64,000 nt of DNA from Peribacillus simplex NBRC 15720 = DSM 1321 (lineage in GTDB: Bacteria; Bacillota; Bacilli; Bacillales; DSM-1321), in contig NZ_CP017704.1 of the NCBI RefSeq assembly GCF_002243645.1, positions 3,738,001 through 3,802,000 of the forward strand. The letters run 5' to 3'. The notes below the pieces were generated by a model. That model was given only the letters and a program-made list of their open reading frames with translations. It had not been told where the DNA came from and searched no databases. Positions 33,962 to 42,061 of this stretch are shown one piece after another (position 1 is the stretch's first letter; each line of letters starts with the position of its first letter). A program made the position numbers and the translations under genes.

Positions 33962-34479
33962 TAAGAAGTCGAATATACTTTAGTGATTTCATCTAGTGCA
34001 AAAAAGATTATGGAGCAAATAATCGCAAAGATAAAGAAACCTCCTGGGTCAATAAAGTATGTAGCCAATCCAAAACCAATATGTATTAATCCAGATAACC
34101 AGAAACGAATTATGAAAAACTTCATTGAGATAAATTCAGCAATTAGTGAGACTGGTAAGCCATATAAGAAATTTCCAATCAAACTATAAAAAAGCACAAT
34201 AATAATAATCTGAAAGAAATCTCCATCTAAATTAAAGGATGGTTCTTCAAAAATCGAGACTAGAAATAATCCAATTGTAAAGGTCAATGATGAATAAAAT
34301 GCCACTTTAATTTTTCTGAATTTGTCTTTAAACAGAAGTTTCCTAATGACAGGAAATCCAAACGCAATCGTTATAAAAGCAAGTAAAGTTTTAATTATTA
34401 ATGGTGTAGTTGAAACAAGTACTATTGTCAACAGAACAAGCACGGAGAAAACAAGAATATAAGAATTCCCTTTTATCAT
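33958..34479 (-). CDS. Hypothetical integral membrane protein
   Basis: A 173-aa protein with about five or six hydrophobic helices (for example SYILVFSVLVLLTIVLVST and FIFAIICSIIFFALDEITK) and few charged residues. I recognise no family. The ATG at 34479 has GAGG 6 bases upstream; a longer in-frame reading to 34506 lacks one. Its stop lies at the edge of repeat copy L. The 338 bases after its start (to 34817) contain no gene. A degraded repeat start (CTAACGGGCG, about 34578) is present. Confidence 0.55.
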   Translation of the reverse strand: MIKGNSYILVFSVLVLLTIVLVSTTPLIIKTLLAFITIAFGFPVIRKLLFKDKFRKIKVAFYSSLTFTIGLFLVSIFEEPSFNLDGDFFQIIIIVLFYSLIGNFLYGLPVSLIAEFISMKFFIIRFWLSGLIHIGFGLATYFIDPGGFFIFAIICSIIFFALDEITKVYSTSY

Positions 34480-34817
34480 AAATACCTCGGACCTTTTTAA
34501 CATCATTGTACAATAAGCTGAAGTTAGTAGGAATTAGATGTTTTAAAACATAATTATTTTCAATGAGTAAATTCTTGTTAATCTAACGGGCGTTCGTATT
34601 ATAAGGAATAAGGTGTCCGGCAGTTCGACGCTGTGTCAGGCGAAGCTACATGAAATCTCCAACCAGCAAAATTGTGCTGTTAAACTGTTAATTTCAGGTC
34701 GTGAGGGTGGTTTGGAAAAAGTTTCCGGTGATTTTTGTGTCATTATCCTAAATAGAACATAAGTTAAATTAACCCATTTAATTATTTCCTCCTAAAACAA
34801 ATAAGGAGATGTTTCTA

Positions 34818-34994
34818 TTGTCAAATTGTGGTCATGAATCAAGTTGTGGTAACGATATCGGTGGATTTGGTGGAGGTTTCGCTTTTATAGTCGTTTTGTT
34901 TATACTCTTAATCATTGTTGGAGCAGCTTGTTTCGGTGGTGATGGAGGTCAAGGTGGTTATAGCCCCGTTCAAGGTTATGGCGGTTTCTGCTAA
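34818..34994 (+). CDS. YjcZ-family sporulation protein
   Basis: A 58-aa Gly/Cys-rich small protein. The hallmark of the YjcZ/SscA-like family is present: GGFGGGFAFIVVLFILLIIVG forms a single glycine-flanked membrane helix. Family members are sporulation proteins of mostly unknown role. Here a longer Gly-rich tail (GGDGGQGGYSPVQGYGGFC) follows. AAGGAGATG suggests the TTG at 34818 as start, rather than the ATG at 34809 that overlaps the ribosome site. A terminator follows. Confidence 0.8.
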   Translation: MSNCGHESSCGNDIGGFGGGFAFIVVLFILLIIVGAACFGGDGGQGGYSPVQGYGGFC

Positions 34995-35008
34995 AAAATG
35001 TATAAAAA

Positions 35009-35037
35009 AAGCCGACCCTTTATTGGTCGGCTTCTTT
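35009..35037 (+). terminator. Terminator of the YjcZ-family gene
   Basis: AAGCCGACC / GGTCGGCTT hairpin, T-rich tail. Confidence 0.85.
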
Positions 35038-35047
35038 TATGACTAAT

Positions 35048-35890
35048 TTATCGCGAAGTAAGCTTTATAACTGAATCGATAATTTCATCCCAGTCTTCAC
35101 TATGAATCTCATGCCCTGATCCATCAAGAGTCACTAATTCTGAATGAGGGATGGCTTTTGCAAGAGCAAGCCCGTGCTCGTATGGCAAGGCTGGATCTTC
35201 TGTGCCATGAATAATGAGGACAGGTACGCTGATCTCACCCATTCTATCGTAATAATCGTCTCCGCCTTGCAGCATAGCATGATTAAATCTGCTCGGTAGC
35301 TGTTTGGCGCGGTCCGCCTCTCTTTTTGCCAGTTTATACATTCTTTCCTGCTCATAAGGTTTGGAACCGGCTAAAGTTTTCCATCCATCCGCAAGAAAAG
35401 TGATGACCGCCTCCCGATTTGACCAATCCATGGAAGCACTCTTTGCGTGGTGATCCAATATGCTTTGGTCCATTGGAGGCAGTGTTTCCATTACAGTCCC
35501 GAACACACTGGATGCAATTAGCGTAAGCGTAGTTACGCGTTCCGGATATCTCAAGGCAAGAATCTGGCCGATCATACCTCCTAGGGACATTCCAACGATA
35601 GAAGCCTGTTCTATGGAATAAGCGTCCAGGACACCCGCCGCATCGTCAGCCATATCCGTTATTGTATAGTTGGAGGTACCGGGTTCATAAACGGTCGATC
35701 GTCCCAAATCCCGATGATCGTACCGAATGATAAACCTCCCTTGATCAGCCAGGCGGAGACAGAAGTCCTCATCCCACCAGTCTAATGAAGACATCGCTCC
35801 CATGATCAAAAGTACAGCAGGGTCCTTAGGGTTTCCAAAACTTTCTGTACATATATCCACTTTATTTATTTTCAGTATCCGTTCATTCAT
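35048..35890 (-). CDS. Alpha/beta-fold hydrolase
   Basis: A 280-aa soluble hydrolase. The nucleophile elbow is VGMSLGGMIGQ (Ser about residue 101). The HGTEDPALPYEH loop likely supplies the catalytic Asp, and GSGHEIH near residue 260 supplies His. FIIRYDHRDLGRSTVYEPG is typical of the epoxide hydrolase/haloperoxidase-like branch. The substrate is unknown. The ATG has GAGGTAAAAAAC upstream. It is a single gene; the 310 bases beyond its start (35891-36199) hold no gene, only the bdh terminator. Confidence 0.86.
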   Translation of the reverse strand: MNERILKINKVDICTESFGNPKDPAVLLIMGAMSSLDWWDEDFCLRLADQGRFIIRYDHRDLGRSTVYEPGTSNYTITDMADDAAGVLDAYSIEQASIVGMSLGGMIGQILALRYPERVTTLTLIASSVFGTVMETLPPMDQSILDHHAKSASMDWSNREAVITFLADGWKTLAGSKPYEQERMYKLAKREADRAKQLPSRFNHAMLQGGDDYYDRMGEISVPVLIIHGTEDPALPYEHGLALAKAIPHSELVTLDGSGHEIHSEDWDEIIDSVIKLTSR

Positions 35891-36131
35891 GTTTTTTACC
35901 TCCGTATTAAATATTATCTAATTGCGCAGATCAATAAATTCTTTCCGGAGCATGATTGGCCTGTTAATTATCGCAGTCTAACCCACTTAATAATCATGAC
36001 GAGGCCTCCTTTTATTTGTAAAATGGGAGGTATCCCTATACTACTGTAACATGGGGGAATTCTTTGTGCCACCAAAATTTTCCACGTTCTTACCTTAGAA
36101 AAACGTCTGTCATGTTATTCCTTACAAACAG

Positions 36132-36184
36132 AAAACCCCGAATAAAGAACACCATTTTTGGTGTCATTCATTCGGGGTTTTTGC
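36132..36184 (-). terminator. Terminator of the 3-hydroxybutyrate dehydrogenase gene
   Basis: Long stem AAACCCCGAAT / ATTCGGGGTTT enclosing a smaller ACACCA / TGGTGT hairpin, 16 bases after the stop on the minus strand. Confidence 0.8.
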
Positions 36185-36199
36185 AGATGCATTTTCCTT

Positions 36200-36976
36200 T
36201 TATTGAGCTGTATATCCGCCATCTAACACAACTGCCTGGCCTGTGATGCCCCGTGCTTTGTCGCTCGCGAGGAAAATGGCGTAGTCGGCAATTTCACTTA
36301 CATCAAGTAAGCGGTTTTGCGGGACAAGCGGATAGATGACCTCTTCCAAAACACTTTCCAGTGGTACTTGTCTTGTTTTAGCCAGATCCTCCAGTTGACC
36401 GCGGACGAGAGGTGTGTCTACGTATCCTGGGCAAAGGGCATTGACGGTTATGCCAAAAGAGGCGCTTTCCAAGGCGGCGACTTTCGTTAATCCGATTACA
36501 CCGTGTTTGGCACTATTGTACGCTGCTTTGTTGGCAAATCCAATTAGACCGTTAATGGAAGAGATGTTGATGATTCTGCCGAAGCCTTGTTCTTTCATGA
36601 TGGGCAAAACGTTCTTAATTGAAATGAATGGGGCGGTCAGCATGATTTTGATCATCAGTTCGAATTTTTCAGTTGGAAACTCTTCAATTGGTGCAACATG
36701 CTGAAGGCCTGCGTTATTGATGAAAATATCTATTCGTCCGTATTTGTCTTTAGCTTGTTTGATTAGTTGGATAATATCCTCTTCACTGGTCACGTCTGCT
36801 TTTAAGCCGATAACTTCCAAGCCTTTGTTCCTTAGGTCTAAAGCAGCTTTTTCAACTGTGTTTTGATCAAGGTCGGACAAAACGACCTTTGCGCCATTTT
36901 CAGCAAATATCTTTCCAATCTCAAAGCCTATTCCTCTAGCAGAGCCGGTAATTATCGCCACTTTATCTTTAACCAT
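36200..36976 (-). CDS. 3-hydroxybutyrate dehydrogenase (SDR family)
   Basis: A 258-aa short-chain dehydrogenase that interconverts D-3-hydroxybutyrate and acetoacetate with NAD. The Rossmann motif TGSARGIGFEIG is at residues about 10-21, NNAG near residue 87, and the catalytic Ser with YNSAKHG near 150-156. GITGQAVVLDGGYTAQ ends the protein as in known 3-hydroxybutyrate dehydrogenases. GGAGG lies 8 bases before the ATG at 36976; the in-frame ATG at 36991 overlaps that site. It is divergent from the acyl-CoA dehydrogenase/thiolase operon, and the same unit carries a permease and CoA transferase for ketone bodies. Confidence 0.88.
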   Translation of the reverse strand: MVKDKVAIITGSARGIGFEIGKIFAENGAKVVLSDLDQNTVEKAALDLRNKGLEVIGLKADVTSEEDIIQLIKQAKDKYGRIDIFINNAGLQHVAPIEEFPTEKFELMIKIMLTAPFISIKNVLPIMKEQGFGRIINISSINGLIGFANKAAYNSAKHGVIGLTKVAALESASFGITVNALCPGYVDTPLVRGQLEDLAKTRQVPLESVLEEVIYPLVPQNRLLDVSEIADYAIFLASDKARGITGQAVVLDGGYTAQ

Positions 36977-37045
36977 ATTACATTCCTCCAATTAAAAATG
37001 TAATGGTCCAGGTCTGTCATTTTATGTCGTAAACAGGGAATATTT

Positions 37046-37061
37046 CACAAGGTAAGCTCCA
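37046..37061 (-). promoter_or_regulatory. Possible sigma-54 promoter for 3-hydroxybutyrate dehydrogenase
   Basis: On the minus strand TGGAGCTTACCTTGTG has GG and TTG at the right spacing, but GT in place of GC at -12. It lies 70 bases before the start codon. Confidence 0.35.
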
Positions 37062-37164
37062 TTGGAAATATAAAGGGAAGGTTATAAAAATATGGTTTAG
37101 GTTAATGAGTAAGAGTCTATCATGATTTTCAAGATAAAAAAAGAATTTTATTTCCCCTTGTCGT

Positions 37165-37180
37165 TGGCATAGATATTGCA
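37165..37180 (+). promoter_or_regulatory. sigma-54 promoter of the hydroxyacyl-CoA dehydrogenase-thiolase operon
   Basis: TGGCATAGATATTGCA with GG at 37166-37167 and GC at 37178-37179, ten bases apart, 52 bases before the start codon. Confidence 0.88.
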
Positions 37181-37231
37181 TGAATAAAATATGAGTAAAT
37201 ACAGGTAAGTAAAACGGAAAGGGGAAGCTGG

Positions 37232-38179
37232 ATGATTAAAAAAATAGCCATTATCGGTTCAGGTGTAATGGGGAGTGGGATCGCTCAGTCTTTTGCAGTT
37301 AGCGGGTATTTTGTCACCATTAACGATATAAAGGAAGAGTTGCTATACCATGCCCAAAATCGAATTTCAGAGAATCTATCACTGCTCATTGAGGAAGGGG
37401 TTTTGACTGATCAGGAAAAGCAAGGCGCTTTAGCGAATATTACATATAGCGTAGATTTAAAAGGGGCTGTAAGGGATGCTGATTTTATCATTGAGGCCAT
37501 TCCGGAAGTCATTGAGTTGAAGTTAAATCTATATGAGCAAATGGAGAAAATAATCAAACCGGATGCAATTGTTGCTTCCAATACATCGACCTTTCCGATT
37601 TCTCAATTGATGGAGAAGGCCTCGTTTGCGGACAGAATGGTCATCACGCATTTCTTTAATCCTGGCCATTTGGTTCCATTGGTTGAAATTGTTCAGCATG
37701 ACGAAACAAAGCCCGAAATCGTCAAGACAACAATGGATTTAATGCGTAAAATCGGCAAGTCACCGATTCTCTTGAAAAAAGAAATAGCAGGATTCATTGC
37801 CAATCGTCTCCAGACTGCCTTGATGCGGGAAGCCTTTTATCTATTAAAAGAGGGCGTTGCCAATGCTGTGGATATCGATACAGCGATAACGGCTGGACCA
37901 GGTTTTCGATGGGCATTTACTGGGCCGATCGAGATTGCTGATTTTGGCGGACTGGATACATGGCAGCGCGTACTTGATAATGTTTCACCGGTATTGGATC
38001 AGAGTAAGGAAGCGCCTGATTTGATTCGTGATTTGGTGGCTAAGGGAATGCTTGGGACGAAGTCGGGAGAAGGGATTTTTACGTATGAAGAATCTACCGT
38101 TTCTCAGAAAATCAACGAGAGGGACCGTAATTTTATTAAACTGGGAAAATTAAAAATGGAGAAGGAGGAAGTATTATGA
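37232..38179 (+). CDS. 3-hydroxyacyl-CoA dehydrogenase (3-hydroxybutyryl-CoA dehydrogenase type)
   Basis: A 315-aa NAD-dependent enzyme that oxidises 3-hydroxyacyl-CoA to 3-oxoacyl-CoA. The N-terminal Rossmann motif [14 protein letters not shown] is at residues 7-20. The catalytic His with the adjoining loop is [16 protein letters not shown] (about 139-154), and the C-terminal helical domain (about 185-290) carries [24 protein letters not shown] lies 9 bases before the ATG. The stop overlaps the thiolase start (ATGA), so translation is coupled. A sigma-54 promoter lies immediately upstream. L-carnitine dehydrogenases share this fold; the thiolase partner argues for the CoA substrate. Confidence 0.88.
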   Translation: MIKKIAIIGSGVMGSGIAQSFAVSGYFVTINDIKEELLYHAQNRISENLSLLIEEGVLTDQEKQGALANITYSVDLKGAVRDADFIIEAIPEVIELKLNLYEQMEKIIKPDAIVASNTSTFPISQLMEKASFADRMVITHFFNPGHLVPLVEIVQHDETKPEIVKTTMDLMRKIGKSPILLKKEIAGFIANRLQTALMREAFYLLKEGVANAVDIDTAITAGPGFRWAFTGPIEIADFGGLDTWQRVLDNVSPVLDQSKEAPDLIRDLVAKGMLGTKSGEGIFTYEESTVSQKINERDRNFIKLGKLKMEKEEVL

Positions 38180-39351
38180 GAGAAGTAGTGATTGTAGGGG
38201 CAGCAAGAACACCAGTTGGTGCGTTTGGAGGCAGTCTTGCCAATGTTTCAGCGGTTGACTTGGGAGTTGTGGCAGCTAAGGAAGCGATTAAGCGGGCAAA
38301 TATCTCGGCTGACATGATCGATGAGGTATTGGTTGGGAATATTCTATCTGCTGGATTAGGGCAAAATGTGGCACGTCAGGTTGCGATTCATGCAGGGATT
38401 CCGGAAACAACGCCTGCCATGGCCATTAATAAACTTTGCGGATCTGGACTCCGTACGGTAATAATGGGGGCGCAATTCATTGCCCTTGGTGATGCTGATG
38501 TGATTCTTGCCGGGGGTATCGAAAGCATGAGCAATGCCCCGTATTTACTTCCAAATTATCGTTTTGGACAGAAAATGGGTAATGCCGAAGCAGTGGATTC
38601 AATGACTTATGATGCCTTAACGGATGTTTTTAATCAATATCATATGGGCGTGACTGCGGAGAATATTGCCGAACAGTGGGAAATCAGCCGTGAAAAGCAG
38701 GATGAATTTGCTTTAGATAGCCAACTGAAGGCTGAAAAGGCGCAGCTTGAAGGACGATTTGCAGATGAAATCGTACCTGTTGAATATAAACGAAGAGGGA
38801 AGACGATCTCGGTAGACCAAGATGAACACCCACGTCATGGGCTGACGATGGACCAGCTAACGAAGCTGCGTCCTGCTTTTAAGGAAAATGGAACGGTTAC
38901 GGCCGGAAATGCATCCGGGATCAATGATGGGGGTGCGATGTTGGTCCTGATGTCTAGAGAAAAAGCAGACGAGCTAGGACTGGAAGCATTAGCAACAATT
39001 AAGTCATATGCAAACGCCGCGCTTGATCCGAAAATCATGGGATACGGTCCAGTTCCTGCGACAAGGAAAGCTTTGGCAAAAGCGGGAATGACAATAGATG
39101 ATATTGATTTGATGGAAGTGAATGAAGCCTTTGCGGCACAGTCACTCGCCGTGCTTAAGGACCTTGAATTGAAGCCGGAGAAAGTGAATGTAAATGGCGG
39201 GGCGATTGCCCTGGGTCATCCTGTAGGTGCTTCCGGTGCCCGGATCTTAGTGACTTTATTGTATGAAATGAAGCGCAGGGATGCAAAGACCGGCCTTGCA
39301 ACCTTATGTATTGGCGGAGGACAGGGAACTGCGCTGATTGTGGAACGGTAA
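38176..39351 (+). CDS. Acetyl-CoA C-acetyltransferase (thiolase)
   Basis: A 391-aa thiolase. The nucleophilic Cys88 is in [11 protein letters not shown]; the acid-base residues are His in [16 protein letters not shown] (about 345-350) and Cys in [10 protein letters not shown] near residue 379. The length is that of biosynthetic-type tetrameric thiolases. It would split acetoacetyl-CoA into two acetyl-CoA at the end of ketone-body use. GAGAAGGAGG precedes the ATG, which overlaps the dehydrogenase stop by four bases. It shares the active-site layout with the second thiolase of this window (54401). Confidence 0.93.
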   Translation: MREVVIVGAARTPVGAFGGSLANVSAVDLGVVAAKEAIKRANISADMIDEVLVGNILSAGLGQNVARQVAIHAGIPETTPAMAINKLCGSGLRTVIMGAQFIALGDADVILAGGIESMSNAPYLLPNYRFGQKMGNAEAVDSMTYDALTDVFNQYHMGVTAENIAEQWEISREKQDEFALDSQLKAEKAQLEGRFADEIVPVEYKRRGKTISVDQDEHPRHGLTMDQLTKLRPAFKENGTVTAGNASGINDGGAMLVLMSREKADELGLEALATIKSYANAALDPKIMGYGPVPATRKALAKAGMTIDDIDLMEVNEAFAAQSLAVLKDLELKPEKVNVNGGAIALGHPVGASGARILVTLLYEMKRRDAKTGLATLCIGGGQGTALIVER

Positions 39352-39381
39352 TGACTTGGCCTCATTTTCCTATGATATAAT
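39352..39381 (+). promoter_or_regulatory. Possible sigma-A promoter of the regulator gene
   Basis: TGACTT, an 18-base spacer and TATAAT (39376-39381), 34 bases before the start of the sigma-54 activator at 39416. It would give the activator basal expression independent of the upstream sigma-54 promoter. Confidence 0.4.
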
Positions 39382-39415
39382 GGAGAAAACTTCAGACGGG
39401 TTAAGGAGAATAGGA

Positions 39416-41086
39416 ATGGCCAGCGATAATAAAACTATTCATTTGGAATTAGTGAAAGCGATATTGGAAGAATTGCCTTTTGGTGTTTTGGTAACGAAAA
39501 ACGAAAAAGAAATCGTTCTATGCAATCGCGTATTATCTGAGGCTTTTGCTGAGAATCAATTTGATCTGCAAATAAATTTGATTTTAGAAAAAAACCTTGT
39601 ACCAGCTGTAAATACTCCGATCCGTTTGAATGATAATAATGGGATTGTCAGAAAAGCCATCATTCAAATGGGTGATGAGGAGTTTCAGATTTATCTCCTG
39701 TTATTTACAAATAATAAAAGTGATTTTCTTAATATTGATAATCATGAAGAACTTCTGTTTAAGGATATTATCGAATTTGCCTATGACGGCTTGGTAATGG
39801 TCGATACGGAAGGGTATGTCCAAATGCTGAGCCACGCTTATGCGGATTTTCTTGGGGTCGAACAGGAAAGCTCAATAGGGAAACATGTAACGGAGGTCAT
39901 TGAAAACACCCGTATGCATGTGGTCGCCAAAACTGGCAAGCAAGAGGTCGCTGAATTACAAAAAATTAAAGATAATTATATAATTGCGACCCGCTCCCCG
40001 ATAAGGAAACAAGGTAAGTTAATAGGAGCGGTCGGGAAGATTCTTTTTAAGAATGTCGGGCAATTTACCGCTCTTTCCAAGCGGATAAATTCACTTGAAG
40101 TAGAGCTGAAAAAGTACAAAGGCGATTTTCGCGAGAGAAACAAGGCCTCATATACGTTTGATCATTTGATGGGAAGAAGTCCTGCTTTCATGGAAGTAAA
40201 AGGTCAAGCCAAAATTGCAGCTAAAAGCGACTCGAATGTGTTGATTTTGGGCGAAAGCGGAACAGGTAAGGAGCTATTTGCCCATTCCATTCATAATGAT
40301 AGCAGACGGGCCATGGGTGTGTTTGTCAAAGTGAACTGTGCCGCCATCCCGGCAGAGCTGCTGGAGTCAGAGCTATTTGGCTATGAAGAGGGTTCTTTCA
40401 CTGGTGCAAAAAAAGGCGGAAAAGCAGGGAAGTTCGAAGCGGCTGAAGGCGGAACGATTTTTCTGGATGAAATCGGTGAACTTCCACTGCATATGCAGGT
40501 GAAGCTGCTCCGTGTTTTACAAGAAAAAGAGATTGAAAGGGTCGGCTCGACGGGAAGTATTCCGATTGATGTACGGGTAATCGCTGCAACAAACCGTAAT
40601 CTGGAGGAAATGGTCTCGAAAGGGGAATTTCGACTTGATATGTATTACCGGTTGAAGGTCATGCAAATCCAGGTTCCTTCCTTAAGGGAGCGACCGGAGG
40701 ACATTGAAATACTGGTAAATCATTTTGTTGAAAAGTACCAGAACCTCATGAAAAAACGTGTAACGGGGATGAGTGATCAAGCTTTACGGCTGTTGCGTCT
40801 TTATAAATGGCCGGGTAATATTCGTGAGTTGGAGAATATCATTGAACGCGCAATGAATATAGTTGAAGAAGGGGAAATGATACGTTCCAAGCATCTCCCT
40901 AAAGAAATAACGGGTCATAAAGAATCAGTATCGATCCGCACTTTAGCAGAAGTAATGGATGAAACTGAACGGGCTGCAATCGTTTCATGTTTGGAAATGA
41001 CTTCTGGTAATAAATCAGAAACGGCAAAGAGACTCGGAGTGAGTCGAACAACACTGTATGAAAAAATGAATAAATATGGTTTATAA
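39416..41086 (+). CDS. sigma-54-dependent activator (PAS-AAA-Fis)
   Basis: A 556-aa enhancer-binding protein. The N-terminal sensor part has a PAS-like domain (about residues 125-215, FAYDGLVMVDTEGYVQMLSH). The AAA+ domain (about 250-480) shows Walker A GESGTGKE, the sigma-54 contact loop GAFTGA, Walker B GGTIFLDEIGE and the arginine-finger region. A Fis-type helix-turn-helix ends it (SETAKRLGVSRTTLYEKMNKYG). GGAG is 9 bases before the ATG at 39416; the reading upstream to 39338 overlaps the thiolase and is not used. It lies between two operons with sigma-54 promoters and is their likely activator, sensing a ketone-body-related signal (inference). Confidence 0.92.
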   Translation: MASDNKTIHLELVKAILEELPFGVLVTKNEKEIVLCNRVLSEAFAENQFDLQINLILEKNLVPAVNTPIRLNDNNGIVRKAIIQMGDEEFQIYLLLFTNNKSDFLNIDNHEELLFKDIIEFAYDGLVMVDTEGYVQMLSHAYADFLGVEQESSIGKHVTEVIENTRMHVVAKTGKQEVAELQKIKDNYIIATRSPIRKQGKLIGAVGKILFKNVGQFTALSKRINSLEVELKKYKGDFRERNKASYTFDHLMGRSPAFMEVKGQAKIAAKSDSNVLILGESGTGKELFAHSIHNDSRRAMGVFVKVNCAAIPAELLESELFGYEEGSFTGAKKGGKAGKFEAAEGGTIFLDEIGELPLHMQVKLLRVLQEKEIERVGSTGSIPIDVRVIAATNRNLEEMVSKGEFRLDMYYRLKVMQIQVPSLRERPEDIEILVNHFVEKYQNLMKKRVTGMSDQALRLLRLYKWPGNIRELENIIERAMNIVEEGEMIRSKHLPKEITGHKESVSIRTLAEVMDETERAAIVSCLEMTSGNKSETAKRLGVSRTTLYEKMNKYGL

Positions 41087-41119
41087 ATGTAGAAAGTACC
41101 CTTTTGCCAAAGGGTTCAG

Positions 41120-41167
41120 ACTGTAGACAAATTCGAAGAAAATCGAGTTTGCCTGCAGTTTTTTTAT
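41120..41167 (+). terminator. Terminator after the sigma-54 activator
   Basis: ACTGTAGACAAATTCGA pairs with TCGAGTTTGCCTGCAGT (a 17-bp stem with GU pairs), followed by seven T residues. A shorter ACCCTTT / AAAGGGTT stem lies just before it. The long stem appears to be part of the GC-rich repeat unit that follows. Confidence 0.8.
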
Positions 41168-41180
41168 TTTAAAAAAGTTC

Positions 41181-41300
41181 CAGGTGGTTTCAGAAATCAG
41201 CTCCTTTTCCGCCGACTGTCTGCCAAGCCTCCTCGCCTCAAACGTCTCCGGGGTCTCGGCTAGCCAGTTATTCGGCAGGAGTGTCGCAAATTTCTTCAAT
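41181..41300 (-). repeat. Dispersed GC-rich repeat, inverted degenerate copy
   Basis: Read on the minus strand it contains GCGACACTCCTGCCGAATAA, then GGCGAGGAGGCTTGGCAGAC and TCGGCGGAAAAGG, parallel to the copy at 41413. The two copies face each other, with about 110 bases between. Confidence 0.65.
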
Positions 41301-41412
41301 CCAGTGAGGGTTTTATAAAAAAACAATGATGTAAAACCTAGTCTTAATCATGGTTCAGGATGAGACCAGCCTACAGTTTTTTCTATAAAAAAACAGTCCA
41401 GTAGATTGGAAC

Positions 41413-41525
41413 GAAAGGTGCGAGACTCCTGCGGGAAAAGCGCGTCTAGGGGAGACCCTGCAGGCGCAAGCCGAGGAGGCTCCCGGGACCGCCCGCGGAA
41501 AGCGAGTACCTGAAGTGAACGCATT
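41413..41525 (+). repeat. Dispersed GC-rich repeat
   Basis: Begins GACTCCTGCGGGAAAAGCG, contains GAGACCCTGCAGGCGCAA and GAGGAGGCTCCCGGGACC, and ends CCGCGGAAAGCGAGTACCTG. A similar copy lies at 63893-64000. Elements with this core (CTCCTGCGGGA ... CCGCGGAAAGCGAG) are familiar from many Bacillaceae genomes. They are likely structured and nonautonomous. It is GC-rich within an AT-rich 975-base gap. Confidence 0.85.
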
Positions 41526-41783
41526 GTTTAATTTAAACACCCCCTCCAAAAAACTGTAGGTACATTAGTGCATGTTTTTCACTAGCAAATATTTGAGTGT
41601 GTTAGGAAATCCGTACATAAAACGAGAGGGAATTTAAATGTTGTAAGAAAAGGCTTACACTTTTTTGAAGTTTATACCTATGTGTACTGAAACCTTAACA
41701 GTTTTAAGGAGTTTTAGCTTTTATAAGGGAAATAAAATGTTTGAAAAGGCTTTAAAAGATGAGATTTTTCATTCTATTTAAGT

Positions 41784-41799
41784 TGGCACAATAATTGCA
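41784..41799 (+). promoter_or_regulatory. sigma-54 promoter of the ketone-body permease operon
   Basis: TGGCACAATAATTGCA, a full match to the sigma-54 consensus TGGCAC-N5-TTGCA, with GG at 41785-41786 and GC at 41797-41798. The 5' leader to the permease start is about 250 bases. Confidence 0.93.
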
Positions 41800-41883
41800 T
41801 AATTAATTTAGTGAATGGCCTATCTGTCATTTTAGATTGTGTTTCCACGTAAAATGAAAAGGGATTTCGTAATTCAGCAATTG

Positions 41884-41899
41884 TTGAAAGCGTTCTCAA
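41884..41899 (+). promoter_or_regulatory. cre-like site (CcpA operator)
   Basis: TTGAAAGCGTTCTCAA differs from the cre consensus WTGNNARCGNWWWCAW at one position. It sits about 75 bases downstream of the expected sigma-54 start, where bound CcpA would block elongation in glucose. Confidence 0.65.
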
Positions 41900-42061
41900 T
41901 AATTGGGAAGCGCTTAGGAGGATCATTCAGCTTGACTTGGGGAAGGCAGGCTTGGATGGTAAAATCAGGAAGATTAAAAATGTGGAATTTAGGAGATTAA
42001 TAGTTCTATTTAAAGGCTTCCGAAATAATTTTGGGGCAAGGGGAGAAAAGGGGGAAATGAG

